Assembly (NCBI GenBank): GCA_900555835.1
Contig: USMK01000007.1
Span: 8,011 to 72,010, forward strand
DNA: 64,000 nt
Reading direction: 5' to 3'
Source of the DNA: an uncultured Clostridium sp.
GTDB taxonomy: Bacteria > Bacillota > Clostridia > TANB77 > CAG-508
Shown here in pieces: positions 27,583 through 35,509 of this stretch (position 1 is its first letter; the number at the start of each line of letters is the position of its first letter). The translations under genes and the position numbers were made by a program. The notes below the pieces were generated by a model. That model ran no database searches, was not told where the DNA came from, and saw nothing but the letters and a program-made list of their open reading frames with translations.

Positions 27583-27658
27583 GCGGGAATAGCTCAGTTG
27601 ATAGAGCGCTGCCTTGCCAAGGCAGAGGTCGCGGGTTTGAGCCCCGTTTCCCGCTCCA
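27583..27658 (+). tRNA. tRNA-Gly (anticodon GCC)
   Basis: A 76-nt cloverleaf. The acceptor GCGGGAA pairs with TTCCCGC, the anticodon arm is CTGCC-TTGCCAA-GGCAG, and CCA is encoded. The anticodon loop has the normal 7 bases, so this tRNA shows no expanded anticodon that could read a CGGN quadruplet. It would decode GGC and GGT glycine codons. Confidence 0.95.
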
Positions 27659-27725
27659 TTTTTTATTATGATTAAAGTTGTAATATTCACCAAACTAAAA
27701 TCATAACATATACTATATTAAATAA

Positions 27726-27799
27726 GGCGCCTTAGCCAAGCGGTAAGGCACGAGTCTGCAAAACTCTGATGATCGGTTCGACTCCGATAGGCGCCTCCA
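27726..27799 (+). tRNA. tRNA-Cys (anticodon GCA)
   Basis: A 74-nt cloverleaf with acceptor GGCGCCT paired to AGGCGCC, anticodon loop CTGCAAA, discriminator T and encoded CCA. It is co-transcribed with tRNA-Gly. Confidence 0.94.
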
Positions 27800-27849
27800 A
27801 TATGACATTAAACAATGTACCTTAGTTCAGGTTGTGTATATTGTTAGCC

Positions 27850-27875
27850 AGTATGTGTACCACAATACACATACT
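27850..27875 (+). terminator. Terminator of the tRNA operon
   Basis: AGTATGTGTA pairs with TACACATACT, followed by six T. The remaining bases up to dacF (27876-27974) show nothing else I can name. Confidence 0.8.
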
Positions 27876-27974
27876 TTTTTATTTTAAAATAAAAAGTAGG
27901 AGAACTACCACAACAGCTCTACCTACCTAACTTTGTATGACAGATTGTAATTTTTAATATTAAATTGATTTTGG

Positions 27975-29216
27975 TCAATCTTCCAGTAAAATACTCATAT
28001 ATCCACCCATAATTTCTTCGAAATAACATCCTACATCTTTTCTTTCTATCTCTTTTCCAACAACTATTGGAATAACTAAAATCTCCTTTTCATTTAGAAT
28101 AATATGTATTTCCCCCACCTCTGTATCGGCTTTTATTGGTGCTTCTAGGCTTTGGACACATTTGATTTGAATTTTGAGGTTATCTAGATCTAGTTTGTTT
28201 ATTGGATATAGTTCGTAGTCATAGCAATAATTTGCTTTTAGTTTTACTTGGGATTGTTTACCTTTTATTATTGCTATTTTGCTTTCATTTGCTTTTTGCC
28301 ATTTTTCAAATTCTTTTTGAACTCTGTTTTTTATATTTATTTGAGTGTAGTTTTTGTATGTATATTCTATGAGTTCGATGCTGTCTTTGGTTCTGAACTT
28401 TTTTGTATCTGCACCAAGCACAACTGTGATTATGTTTAAATCTCCTCTTTTACAAGACGTTACCAAACATCTTCCAGCATTGCTTGTAAATCCAGTTTTT
28501 ACTCCATTTACGCCATCTAAATTGCCTAGTAATTCGTTTGTATTGTGAATATCTACTGGATTTCCGTTTATCGTAATAGTGGTTTGCTTAGTTCCTACGA
28601 TTTTAGCAAAATCCTTATTTTCTAATGCATAATCTGTAAGCAAAGCCATTTCGTATGCAGTAGTATAATGATTATCATTATCTAGTCCGTGTGGTGTTAC
28701 AAAATGAGTATTGTTAAGTCCAAGTTCTTTTGCTTTTTCATTCATCAAATCGGCAAAACCTTCTATGCTTCCACCTATTTCTATTGCAATTTGTACAGCA
28801 GCATCATTTCCAGAACGAAGAAGTAATCCATATAATAAATCCCATAGCTTTAACTTGTCTCCGGTTTTCAAGCCAAGTCTTGATCCACCTGTACCGGCAG
28901 CTTTTTTGCACACTTCTATCTCTTTGTTTAAGTCGCCCTTTTCTAATACTAATATTGATGTCATAATTTTTGTAGTTGATGCCATTGCTCTTTTATCATT
29001 TATGTTTCTTCCATATATAACCGTTTTTGATGTTCTATCAAAAATTATCGCTGCTTTTGAATTCAGTTTAGGTATTTCTGTTTTATTTAAGGCATCTACA
29101 TCTCTAATCTCTTCCCAAACATTTCCCGCTTCCTCCCAATCCAAATCGTCAGCATAGCAATTAGTGCTAAACACTATAACCAACAACAAAAAAACACTCA
29201 TCAATTTCTTCAACAT
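27975..29216 (-). CDS. dacF: D-alanyl-D-alanine carboxypeptidase (DacF/PBP5 class)
   Basis: A membrane-associated low-molecular-weight penicillin-binding protein that trims the terminal D-Ala of wall peptides. Signal peptide at residues 1-22. The three active-site motifs are present: STTK (within MASTTKIMTS), SGN (RSGNDAAVQIA) and KTG (GVKTGFTSNAG). The C-terminal PBP5-C beta domain follows. Its 413 residues are normal. Its 5' leader can hide the ribosome site in a hairpin, and a 68-bp segment covering the leader and first codons is duplicated at 31400. Confidence 0.92.
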   Translation of the reverse strand: MLKKLMSVFLLLVIVFSTNCYADDLDWEEAGNVWEEIRDVDALNKTEIPKLNSKAAIIFDRTSKTVIYGRNINDKRAMASTTKIMTSILVLEKGDLNKEIEVCKKAAGTGGSRLGLKTGDKLKLWDLLYGLLLRSGNDAAVQIAIEIGGSIEGFADLMNEKAKELGLNNTHFVTPHGLDNDNHYTTAYEMALLTDYALENKDFAKIVGTKQTTITINGNPVDIHNTNELLGNLDGVNGVKTGFTSNAGRCLVTSCKRGDLNIITVVLGADTKKFRTKDSIELIEYTYKNYTQINIKNRVQKEFEKWQKANESKIAIIKGKQSQVKLKANYCYDYELYPINKLDLDNLKIQIKCVQSLEAPIKADTEVGEIHIILNEKEILVIPIVVGKEIERKDVGCYFEEIMGGYMSILLED

Positions 29217-29269
29217 AAAAAAATCACCTTTTCAAATATATTATCTAAAAAGGTTTTTTATTCATATAG
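29202..29269. repeat. 68-bp direct repeat, left copy (dacF leader)
   Basis: Identical to 31400-31467 apart from one base. It covers the first codons of dacF, its ribosome site and the leader hairpin. The two copies bracket about 2.1 kb of decayed or accessory sequence. Confidence 0.9.
29226..29254 (-). promoter_or_regulatory. Hairpin sequestering the dacF ribosome site
   Basis: On the minus strand ACCTTTT in the leader can pair with AAAAGGT of the AAAAGGTGA ribosome site. In the duplicate at 31400 the stem is one pair longer (CACC/GGTG). Translational control is inference. Confidence 0.4.
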
Positions 29270-29610
29270 CTATCTATCATATTCGTAGTAATATAAAATA
29301 TTATTATCTACATCCAATATTCCCAAAGATATTGCATAATACATTTCATCTTCCAATAGTTCATCCACACTATGCTTATTGTCTACCGCATTACTTCTAT
29401 TGGTAATTTGGTTTGATTTTCTGATAAATATATCTTTATTACTTCTTCTCCATTAAATAAATCACTATCTTGAAGTTGCATAGTCTCTCTCTTAATTAGT
29501 TTAGAAACTCTAAATTCTAAACATTCATTCATTTGCATGTCATTTGTATATAATATAAAACTAAATATAATTAATAATATTATTACAAAAATAACAATGC
29601 CTTTTCTCAT
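29270..29610 (-). pseudogene. Small membrane protein gene with a frame break
   Basis: The N-terminal part (from 29610) has a basic start and one membrane helix (IVIFVIILLIIFSFILY), then an unremarkable hydrophilic stretch, and stops at 29383 straight after an in-frame CGG (29386-29388). A second open frame, offset by -1, continues to 29270 with VDELLEDEMYYAISLG, which looks coding. A +1 skip at the CGG only adds three residues before a stop, so this site does not follow the rule seen elsewhere; a -1 slip or a real lesion would be needed. I do not recognise the protein. Confidence 0.4.
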
Positions 29611-29747
29611 TTATCAATCACCTCAAAATCGCTATTTATTTTTAATTCTATATATATCTTGTATTCTTTCATAACATTTGATTTCATTGAAAAACCTGCT
29701 AAATTATATATCGTACTAGAAAAAATACTTTTGGTCTCCCTATAATA

Positions 29748-30035
29748 CTAATCAATTTTTTTAACTTCTGAATAATCATAAATATCATTCAATTTAATAT
29801 CCAGCTCCCATTTTTCTCCCTTTTTTATCGCATCAATATACAAATCAACTTTATTTAATGAATAATATAAATCATGTTCACTAAATCTCATTGGAAACTC
29901 TTTATCCTTTGAGCTATCAAATATAAATTCGTTAGTTCCTTTTCCTTATTCTTTTAATATGTTTCTTATATTTTTCCTCATAATATTTCTATGTAAAGTT
30001 TCTTCTCTTAACTTTACCTTTTTTGGCATACTCAT
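29748..30035 (-). pseudogene. Small gene with an in-frame TAA (decayed)
   Basis: A possible 95-codon frame begins MSMPKKVKLREETLHRN and is interrupted at codon 30 by TAA (29948-29946). It continues in the same frame as GKGTNEFIFDSSKDKEF and on to a stop at 29748-29750. There is no CGG here and no clear ribosome site. The stretch 29611-30258 otherwise holds nothing I can name. The island is probably decaying. Confidence 0.3.
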
Positions 30036-30258
30036 TTCTAAAAATAAATATATATTTCTTATACATCCATTTCCAAAAGTATCTTTTGATGTTTTCATAT
30101 ATCTTTTACCTAACAAACATTCATGAATTAGTAAAATCTCCTTTTTATAAATTATATTTGCATGATATCAATCGTTTATTTAGAATACAATACTTCCTAC
30201 TATAAAAATTCTAACCATACTACTATAAAAATTCTAACCAACATCATCAATTTTTTTG

Positions 30259-31270
30259 TCAAACTTTTTTATTTTGGCATTCTTCAATAATTTTATCAAA
30301 ATCAGAAATGTATTTTCTATCTTGTTCTATTCTAAATTTTTCGAATTCGTCTTCTGCAAATTGTTTGGCTTGTTCAGCAGATATACTGCCTTTATTCTGT
30401 AAAATATCATATCTATTTGTTTTTAGCATGGTGTCTAATTCCTCTACCCAATCTTTCATTTTCATAGGTATTTGTCTTTTAGCACGGTTTTCAGCTATAT
30501 TAAGATACATATTAACAATATCTTGCAAAAAATCTAATTCTTTATTTGTTAGATAATTTTTAGCAATAGCAACATCACTTTTTAACACCTTTCCATTTGG
30601 TGAATGTTTCCAAGATGTTAATCCCATATGCTCTTTTTGGCTATTGGCCCTATGATATATTATTTCAGCAGCTGTTTCATTAGTAATTGCATAATGAAAT
30701 TTATTTTGAATTGTTGCATAGAATGACTTGGCAGTTTCAGAATTTTTATTATAATCAATACTACATTCAGCAAATATATCAGTTACTTTTTGATAAAATC
30801 TTCTCTCGCTTGTCCTAATTTCCTTTATGATTTCTAGTAATTCTTCAAAATAATCTTTTCCATATTTGTTAGGATTTTTCAATTTTTCTTTATTTATACT
30901 ATATCCTTTTATAATATATGATTTTAAAACTTCTGTTGCCCATTGTCTGAATTTGGTTGCCTTTTTTGAATTTGTCCTATATCCGAACAGCAATTATCAT
31001 GTCTAAATTGTAATAATCAATATTTCTATTAACCTTACGATTTCCTTCAATTTGAACTGTTGGGAATTTCCCAACAGTTGAATTTTTATCTAATTCTTGT
31101 TCTTCAAAAATATTTTTTATATGTTCGCTTATTGTGGATTTATCTTTTTCAAATAATTCAGCAATTTTATTAAGTGGCAACCAAATTGTTTCAGCATATA
31201 AAAAAGCTTCTATTTCTATTTTATCATTTTTATCTTTGTAAATAATCAAATCATTCTTTTTAATATCCAA
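30259..31270 (-). CDS. RhuM-family protein, with a CGG +1 frameshift
   Basis: The virulence RhuM/Fic-associated family of unknown biochemistry, common in accessory islands. The N-terminal part has a winged-helix-like segment with LPLNKIAELFEKDKSTISEH, then YYNLDMIIAV. An in-frame CGG at 30983-30985 follows GCT GTT. Skipping one C gives AVGYRTNSKKATKFRQWATE, the signature of the family. The C-terminal half is helical and ends in a charged tail. It lies inside the region bounded by the 68-bp repeat, so it is probably cargo, yet it carries the same type of break as the core genes. Confidence 0.85.
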
Positions 31271-31399
31271 TCTTTATTTTCCTTTCATATATATTTTCTT
31301 ATTTTTTCCCTTTTATTCAATTTTATCATATACACTATCATTTTTCAATGTTTTTTAAAACAATTGTTCTTCTAGTAAAATTGCCATATCTTTCCTCAC

Positions 31400-31467
31400 C
31401 AATTTCTTCAACATAAAAAAATCACCTTTTCAAATATATTATCTAAAAAGGTGTTTTATTCATATAG
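31400..31467. repeat. 68-bp direct repeat, right copy
   Basis: Matches 29202-29269 with one difference. On the minus strand it would start a truncated dacF-like peptide (MLKKLVRKDMAILLEEQLF), so it is a remnant of the dacF 5' end. Confidence 0.9.
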
Positions 31468-31470
31468 ATG

Positions 31471-31545
31471 TGTCCCCAATGAGTCAAAATGCATCAAAAT
31501 GGACAGTCCCTTTTGATGCATTTTGACTCATTGGGAAACGTCCCC
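31471..31545. repeat. REP-like palindrome
   Basis: Two 25-nt arms (31475-31499 and 31511-31535) are perfectly complementary around an 11-base loop, with GTCCC-type ends. A shorter relative lies at 61904-61944. It directly follows the CAP gene and could serve as its terminator. GGGAC-type palindromes of this kind are common in clostridia and often linked to IS200-like REP transposases, none of which is in the window. Confidence 0.8.
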
Positions 31546-31546
31546 T

Positions 31547-32266
31547 TTATTTGCCTATGAACATTTGGACATAGATTTTGCCGTATTTTGGGCTGTTTAC
31601 TACGGCTATGCCGGTGTAGGTGTAGCTGTTGTTTAGGATGTTGTTTTTGTGGCTTTCGGAGTTCATCCAAGCTTCCACTGCTTTGGTGTTTTCGGAGTTG
31701 CCGGCTATGTTTTCTCCGGCTGTTCTGTATGAGATTTGGTTGTTTTTCATCATATCAAATGGTGAGCCATATGTTGGTGATTGGTGTGCAAAATAGTTGT
31801 TGTCTATCATATCTTGTGCTTTTAGTCTGGCTACATTTTGTAGTTCGTCATCTATTGCTAATGGATTTAGTCCATTGTCTGTTCTTTGTTTGTTTATTAG
31901 TTCTAAAATTTCTTTTTCGTCTTCGGTTAATGATGTTCTTTCTTCTTTGTATTCTTCCGTACTTGTTTGAGTCCCTTCTTGTTTTATGTATTCTGAACTT
32001 ACGCATCCGACTATATCATTTTGAGTTTGAATTAAATACCATCCATCTAAATTAGCATATATTTTTAGCTTGTCCCCGCTGTTTACTGTATCTACTACAC
32101 CATAATCTGTACTTGGTCCTTTTCGTATGTTTAGCTTGCTGGCTGTAACTTCACCGTTTTCGAATTCCACTCCCAAGTTTTGCTTCATGGCTAATGTTTT
32201 TACACTCATTATCTCCCCTAAAATTACTATTGCCAAAATAAGTATAAATAAAATTTTTCTTTTCAT
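31547..32266 (-). CDS. SH3b-CAP (SCP/PR1, YkwD-like) secreted protein
   Basis: Signal peptide or anchor (residues 1-25), a bacterial SH3 domain (SKLNIRKGPSTDYGVVDTV, residues 42-95), a charged linker, then a CAP domain from EILELINKQRTDNGLNPLA with FAHQSP, AGENIAGNS and SESHKNNILNNSYTYTGIA. The histidines and glutamates of the CAP cavity are present. Such proteins are common in spore and wall fractions of clostridia. It lies downstream of the T4SS-like operon, with its own GGGAGG site. Confidence 0.88.
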   Translation of the reverse strand: MKRKILFILILAIVILGEIMSVKTLAMKQNLGVEFENGEVTASKLNIRKGPSTDYGVVDTVNSGDKLKIYANLDGWYLIQTQNDIVGCVSSEYIKQEGTQTSTEEYKEERTSLTEDEKEILELINKQRTDNGLNPLAIDDELQNVARLKAQDMIDNNYFAHQSPTYGSPFDMMKNNQISYRTAGENIAGNSENTKAVEAWMNSESHKNNILNNSYTYTGIAVVNSPKYGKIYVQMFIGK

Positions 32267-32340
32267 ATATTATCTACCTCCCCTATCTAGATAGATAATA
32301 CCCACATTTACATTTTTTATACATTAAATTTAAAAATTTT

Positions 32341-33273
32341 TTAAAATTTTATTTTTATAGAAAAATCGTCTATTGGATCTTCCCCATTATCATATGAATC
32401 CACATCTTTGTATACTCTTATATAATCAAATAAAATTCCGTTTATCTCTGTGTTATCGTCATAAAATACTGTAAATTTAAAGCTGAAATCATTTGTTTCT
32501 TCTGGGAATAGCTCTACATCTGTTAATACTTCGTCTCCTCTTCTTAGTAGTCCATCTGATGTGTCTAATGCGATTTCGTAGTCTGTAACATTATTTGCAA
32601 ATACAATATAATTTTCTGATTTATTTTTTATATTTATATTGTATACTATATGGTCATATTTTTTATCTACACTTTCGATTTTTATTTTCATATCGTCATC
32701 TTCATACATATAGCTCAAATTTTGTCTACCCACATATTCTCTTATAGATAATTTCAATTCATTGTTTTCTGTAATAATAGCATATTTTTCGCTATATACA
32801 TTGCTATCTTCTTCATTTGATAGTCCAGAAGCTAATATGTCATTTAAAATTTTTACAGTATAAATATATACATTATCTTTATTAGAAAAGTTTTGTATAT
32901 TATATATTTTTTTATTTGGAAATACAGAGTCTACATATTTCTTAAAATCCTCTATATTAGGGTAAATATTGTTTTTGCAATCTGTTGAAAGCAAATTATA
33001 TGCAGATTCATAGTCTTTTTCATTACAATAATCCACAAATTTTCCAATTAATTCCTCTATTGGTGTTTTTAATTTGTCTGGTACAGTTTCTTCGCTTTCC
33101 ATTACAGAATTATGAGGCTCATAATTTGTATCTATTTTAGGATATTCCATATCATATTTCCCCACAAAATAATTTATAAGAAGTACCACTCCCCATATGG
33201 CCAATCCAACTAATATTTTCTTACCATACTTTCTAAAAAAACCCTTAATTGTCAATCTCTGTTTTACATTCAA
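32341..33273 (-). CDS. Membrane-anchored protein with an NTF2-like domain, T4SS-linked
   Basis: It starts at a TTG after GTGGAAG. One N-terminal helix (ILVGLAIWGVVLLINYFV) is followed by IEELIGKFVDYCNEKDYESA, an NTF2-like opening, and a C-terminal beta domain with FAFKFTVFYDD-type strands. The same arrangement of membrane helix plus a DYESAYNLLS/EYDKAYACLY-like motif occurs in the 34333-34893 product, so the two may be distant paralogues. VirB8-type subunits of type IV secretion systems have this layout, but the sequence match is weak. Confidence 0.5.
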   Translation of the reverse strand: MNVKQRLTIKGFFRKYGKKILVGLAIWGVVLLINYFVGKYDMEYPKIDTNYEPHNSVMESEETVPDKLKTPIEELIGKFVDYCNEKDYESAYNLLSTDCKNNIYPNIEDFKKYVDSVFPNKKIYNIQNFSNKDNVYIYTVKILNDILASGLSNEEDSNVYSEKYAIITENNELKLSIREYVGRQNLSYMYEDDDMKIKIESVDKKYDHIVYNINIKNKSENYIVFANNVTDYEIALDTSDGLLRRGDEVLTDVELFPEETNDFSFKFTVFYDDNTEINGILFDYIRVYKDVDSYDNGEDPIDDFSIKIKF

Positions 33274-33290
33274 ATTGCTTCCACCTCTTA

Positions 33291-34319
33291 CTATCTTTCA
33301 AAATCTTCTTTCTGTTTTTCTTTTTTCATATACTCATTTTGCACAAATTTATCGCCTTCTTCTGCCACTCCATTTCCATTCCTATTGCTATGTGTCCTTC
33401 CTGGAATAACAGTATGCTCAATGTGATATCCTAATTTATTTAAAACCTTAACTGTATTATTAGCTCTTAAAAACATATCTTTGCCCAAAATATCTCTTAG
33501 TTTCTTTCCTTCTTTTTTTGGAACACTTCTATCAAAATAACTCATATCATGTACTGGTGCAGGATTTCCAAATTCGTCTACTCTACTTTTTGTTTTATCT
33601 TTTAATTCTAGTTCTCCTACAAAATATTTAAAATCAATTTTAGCATAATCTTTATAGTCAAATTCTTTCCCAAAAAGTTCTTTATAATTTTTTATTCCTA
33701 ATGGGTATTCTAAATCTTTTACTGGGATAGGTATACTCCCACTAGCCCCACCAATACAAGCTTTTTCTATTAACTCTGGATGTAATAATGCAAATCTTTG
33801 GGCAAATACTCCCGAACTTGAATATCCATTCAAGAAAATTTTATCTTTTAAATCAATTTTGCACTCGTTTTTTATTATTTCTCTTGCTTGTTCTATAACG
33901 CCTACAACTTGATTATCCATTCTGTAATTTTTATTATTTTCTGGCAATTCAAAACATTCTTTTGACAATTGCTGAAAATATGGTGCATTTTTTTCACTGG
34001 GAATTAGTGGTATAACAATTGGTGTAGGCTTGTCCTTAGTAATTTGTGCTAATTTTATTCCTGTTTGAGAGCCATTTTCCAAGATTTCAGTCATTTTATT
34101 GCTTTCCAAATTATTGGATTCTAAAACCAATTGATTATTCATATTTTTTACTTGTGGAATTGCTAATATACTTGGTATATTGCAACTTTTCTCTTCGTTA
34201 GGAGGTAAAAATTTAATTCGATAGGGTATTCCCCCAATTTGAGTAGTTGTCTCAACTCCTCGATTATGTGATATTTCATTGCTAATATATTTTGCCATTT
34301 GTTCTTTATTCATTTGCAT
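33291..34319 (-). CDS. Alpha/beta hydrolase (esterase-like) embedded in the T4SS-like operon
   Basis: 342 residues. The nucleophile elbow is GYSSSG in KIFLNGYSSSGVFAQRFALL, and a late histidine lies in the HTVIPGRTHSNRNG segment. An acidic residue probably comes from the intervening DYKDYAKIDFKYFVGELE region. No signal peptide is visible. It resembles PHB-depolymerase-like or putative lipase folds. It is an odd member of a secretion operon; it could be an effector, a maturation enzyme or a passenger. Confidence 0.65.
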   Translation of the reverse strand: MQMNKEQMAKYISNEISHNRGVETTTQIGGIPYRIKFLPPNEEKSCNIPSILAIPQVKNMNNQLVLESNNLESNKMTEILENGSQTGIKLAQITKDKPTPIVIPLIPSEKNAPYFQQLSKECFELPENNKNYRMDNQVVGVIEQAREIIKNECKIDLKDKIFLNGYSSSGVFAQRFALLHPELIEKACIGGASGSIPIPVKDLEYPLGIKNYKELFGKEFDYKDYAKIDFKYFVGELELKDKTKSRVDEFGNPAPVHDMSYFDRSVPKKEGKKLRDILGKDMFLRANNTVKVLNKLGYHIEHTVIPGRTHSNRNGNGVAEEGDKFVQNEYMKKEKQKEDFER

Positions 34320-34332
34320 AATCCTCTTTTCG

Positions 34333-34893
34333 TTATTCTTGTACTTGGAATGATAGTACGAAATTGCCGAAATCGTTTTCGTTAATTACAAATTTTTGCT
34401 CTAAATAGGTTGTTACATTGTCCTCTAATGCATCATAAATGTTTACTGTTAGAATATAGTAATTGCCTTGTCTTGAAATGTCGGTGTATTCTATTCCCAT
34501 ATATTCTGGATATGTTTTGTCTATGTATTCTTGGAATTTGGCTTGTTCTGGGAAATAGTTATTTTTGAATTCTTCATATAAACAAGCATATGCTTTGTCG
34601 TACTCTTTTTGGTCTACATAGTCTATATATTCTGAGAAATATGTTCTAATTCTGTCTACTTCTGCTGTGCTTTTTAAGTTTAATTTGATTTCTTCTTCTG
34701 TTAAAGTCTTTTCTTCTTCAGCTGGTTCTTCTTCCTGTTGTTCAGCTTTTTTATTGCTTTCATATTGGGCTATTACTTTATTATTATTGTTAGTTGGTAT
34801 TAATACTTTATTTATATATACATAAATAGAAGAAGCTAACAACAACATTAATACTATAAAAAGTAAAATCGTACTTTTATCAAAATCTTTCAT
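34333..34893 (-). CDS. Small membrane protein with an NTF2-like domain (VirB8-like candidate)
   Basis: 186 residues with one N-terminal membrane helix (ILLFIVLMLLLASSIYVYI), an acidic Glu-rich linker, then RTYFSEYIDYVDQKEYDKAY and beta strands of an NTF2-like domain. VirB8/TcpC subunits of Gram-positive type IV secretion systems share this plan. It overlaps the next gene (34893) by one base, so the two are translationally coupled. No in-frame CGG is present. Confidence 0.55.
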   Translation of the reverse strand: MKDFDKSTILLFIVLMLLLASSIYVYINKVLIPTNNNNKVIAQYESNKKAEQQEEEPAEEEKTLTEEEIKLNLKSTAEVDRIRTYFSEYIDYVDQKEYDKAYACLYEEFKNNYFPEQAKFQEYIDKTYPEYMGIEYTDISRQGNYYILTVNIYDALEDNVTTYLEQKFVINENDFGNFVLSFQVQE

Positions 34894-35495
34894 TATTGAG
34901 CACCTCCATTTATAGCTTCAAAAATTACCATTGGAGATGTTATCATATCGTTTGCTATATATAATTTGAAATACAATGTTGCATTATTATAATTTATGCT
35001 AATATTTACTGTATCATATTTTTCGCTTTCAACATATGTATCTTGAAAAATTACTGTTTTTACATATTCCGTGTCACTTATATCTTTATTTAATATATTC
35101 TGTGCCAATGTTGCAAGCTGATTTGCTGATGTAATTCCAATTGTTGATACTAATTTTGCTTGATTTTGTGCTAAATAATTATTATATCCATTTGCAGTTA
35201 ATTTTGAAAAATCACTTTGCATACTTTCTAAATTAGTATGAACTAAATCAAATAATTTTTCATATACATAATTCAAATCCAATCTACCAGTATATTTTTC
35301 TTCTAAATATTCCTTATTTTCTGGGAATATTCTTATTTTCAAAGCAGCTGCAAGTTCTGGATTTTCTCCTTCTTGCATTATTTTGTATTCTTTGTAAGTA
35401 AATTGTTTTATTGGGCTTACGAAAAATACAAGGTATACAAGAAGACATAGACTTATAATTATTAAAAATACTAATATTGGTTTAATTCCTTTCAT
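34893..35495 (-). CDS. Membrane-anchored protein of unknown function, T4SS-linked
   Basis: 200 residues with one N-terminal helix (ILVFLIIISLCLLVYLVFF). The rest is predicted to lie outside and is mixed alpha/beta, with repeated Asn and Tyr. No family is recognised. It lies between the large 35510 gene and the VirB8-like candidate in an uninterrupted operon, so it is probably a structural part of the same envelope machine. Confidence 0.5.
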   Translation of the reverse strand: MKGIKPILVFLIIISLCLLVYLVFFVSPIKQFTYKEYKIMQEGENPELAAALKIRIFPENKEYLEEKYTGRLDLNYVYEKLFDLVHTNLESMQSDFSKLTANGYNNYLAQNQAKLVSTIGITSANQLATLAQNILNKDISDTEYVKTVIFQDTYVESEKYDTVNISINYNNATLYFKLYIANDMITSPMVIFEAINGGAQ

Positions 35496-35509
35496 TTGTT
35501 TCCTCTTTT

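Noticed and set aside
27583..27658. tRNA-Gly as a quadruplet (CGGN) reader
   Set aside because: Its anticodon loop has the normal 7 bases with GCC, so it gives no support; such a tRNA would have to be elsewhere.
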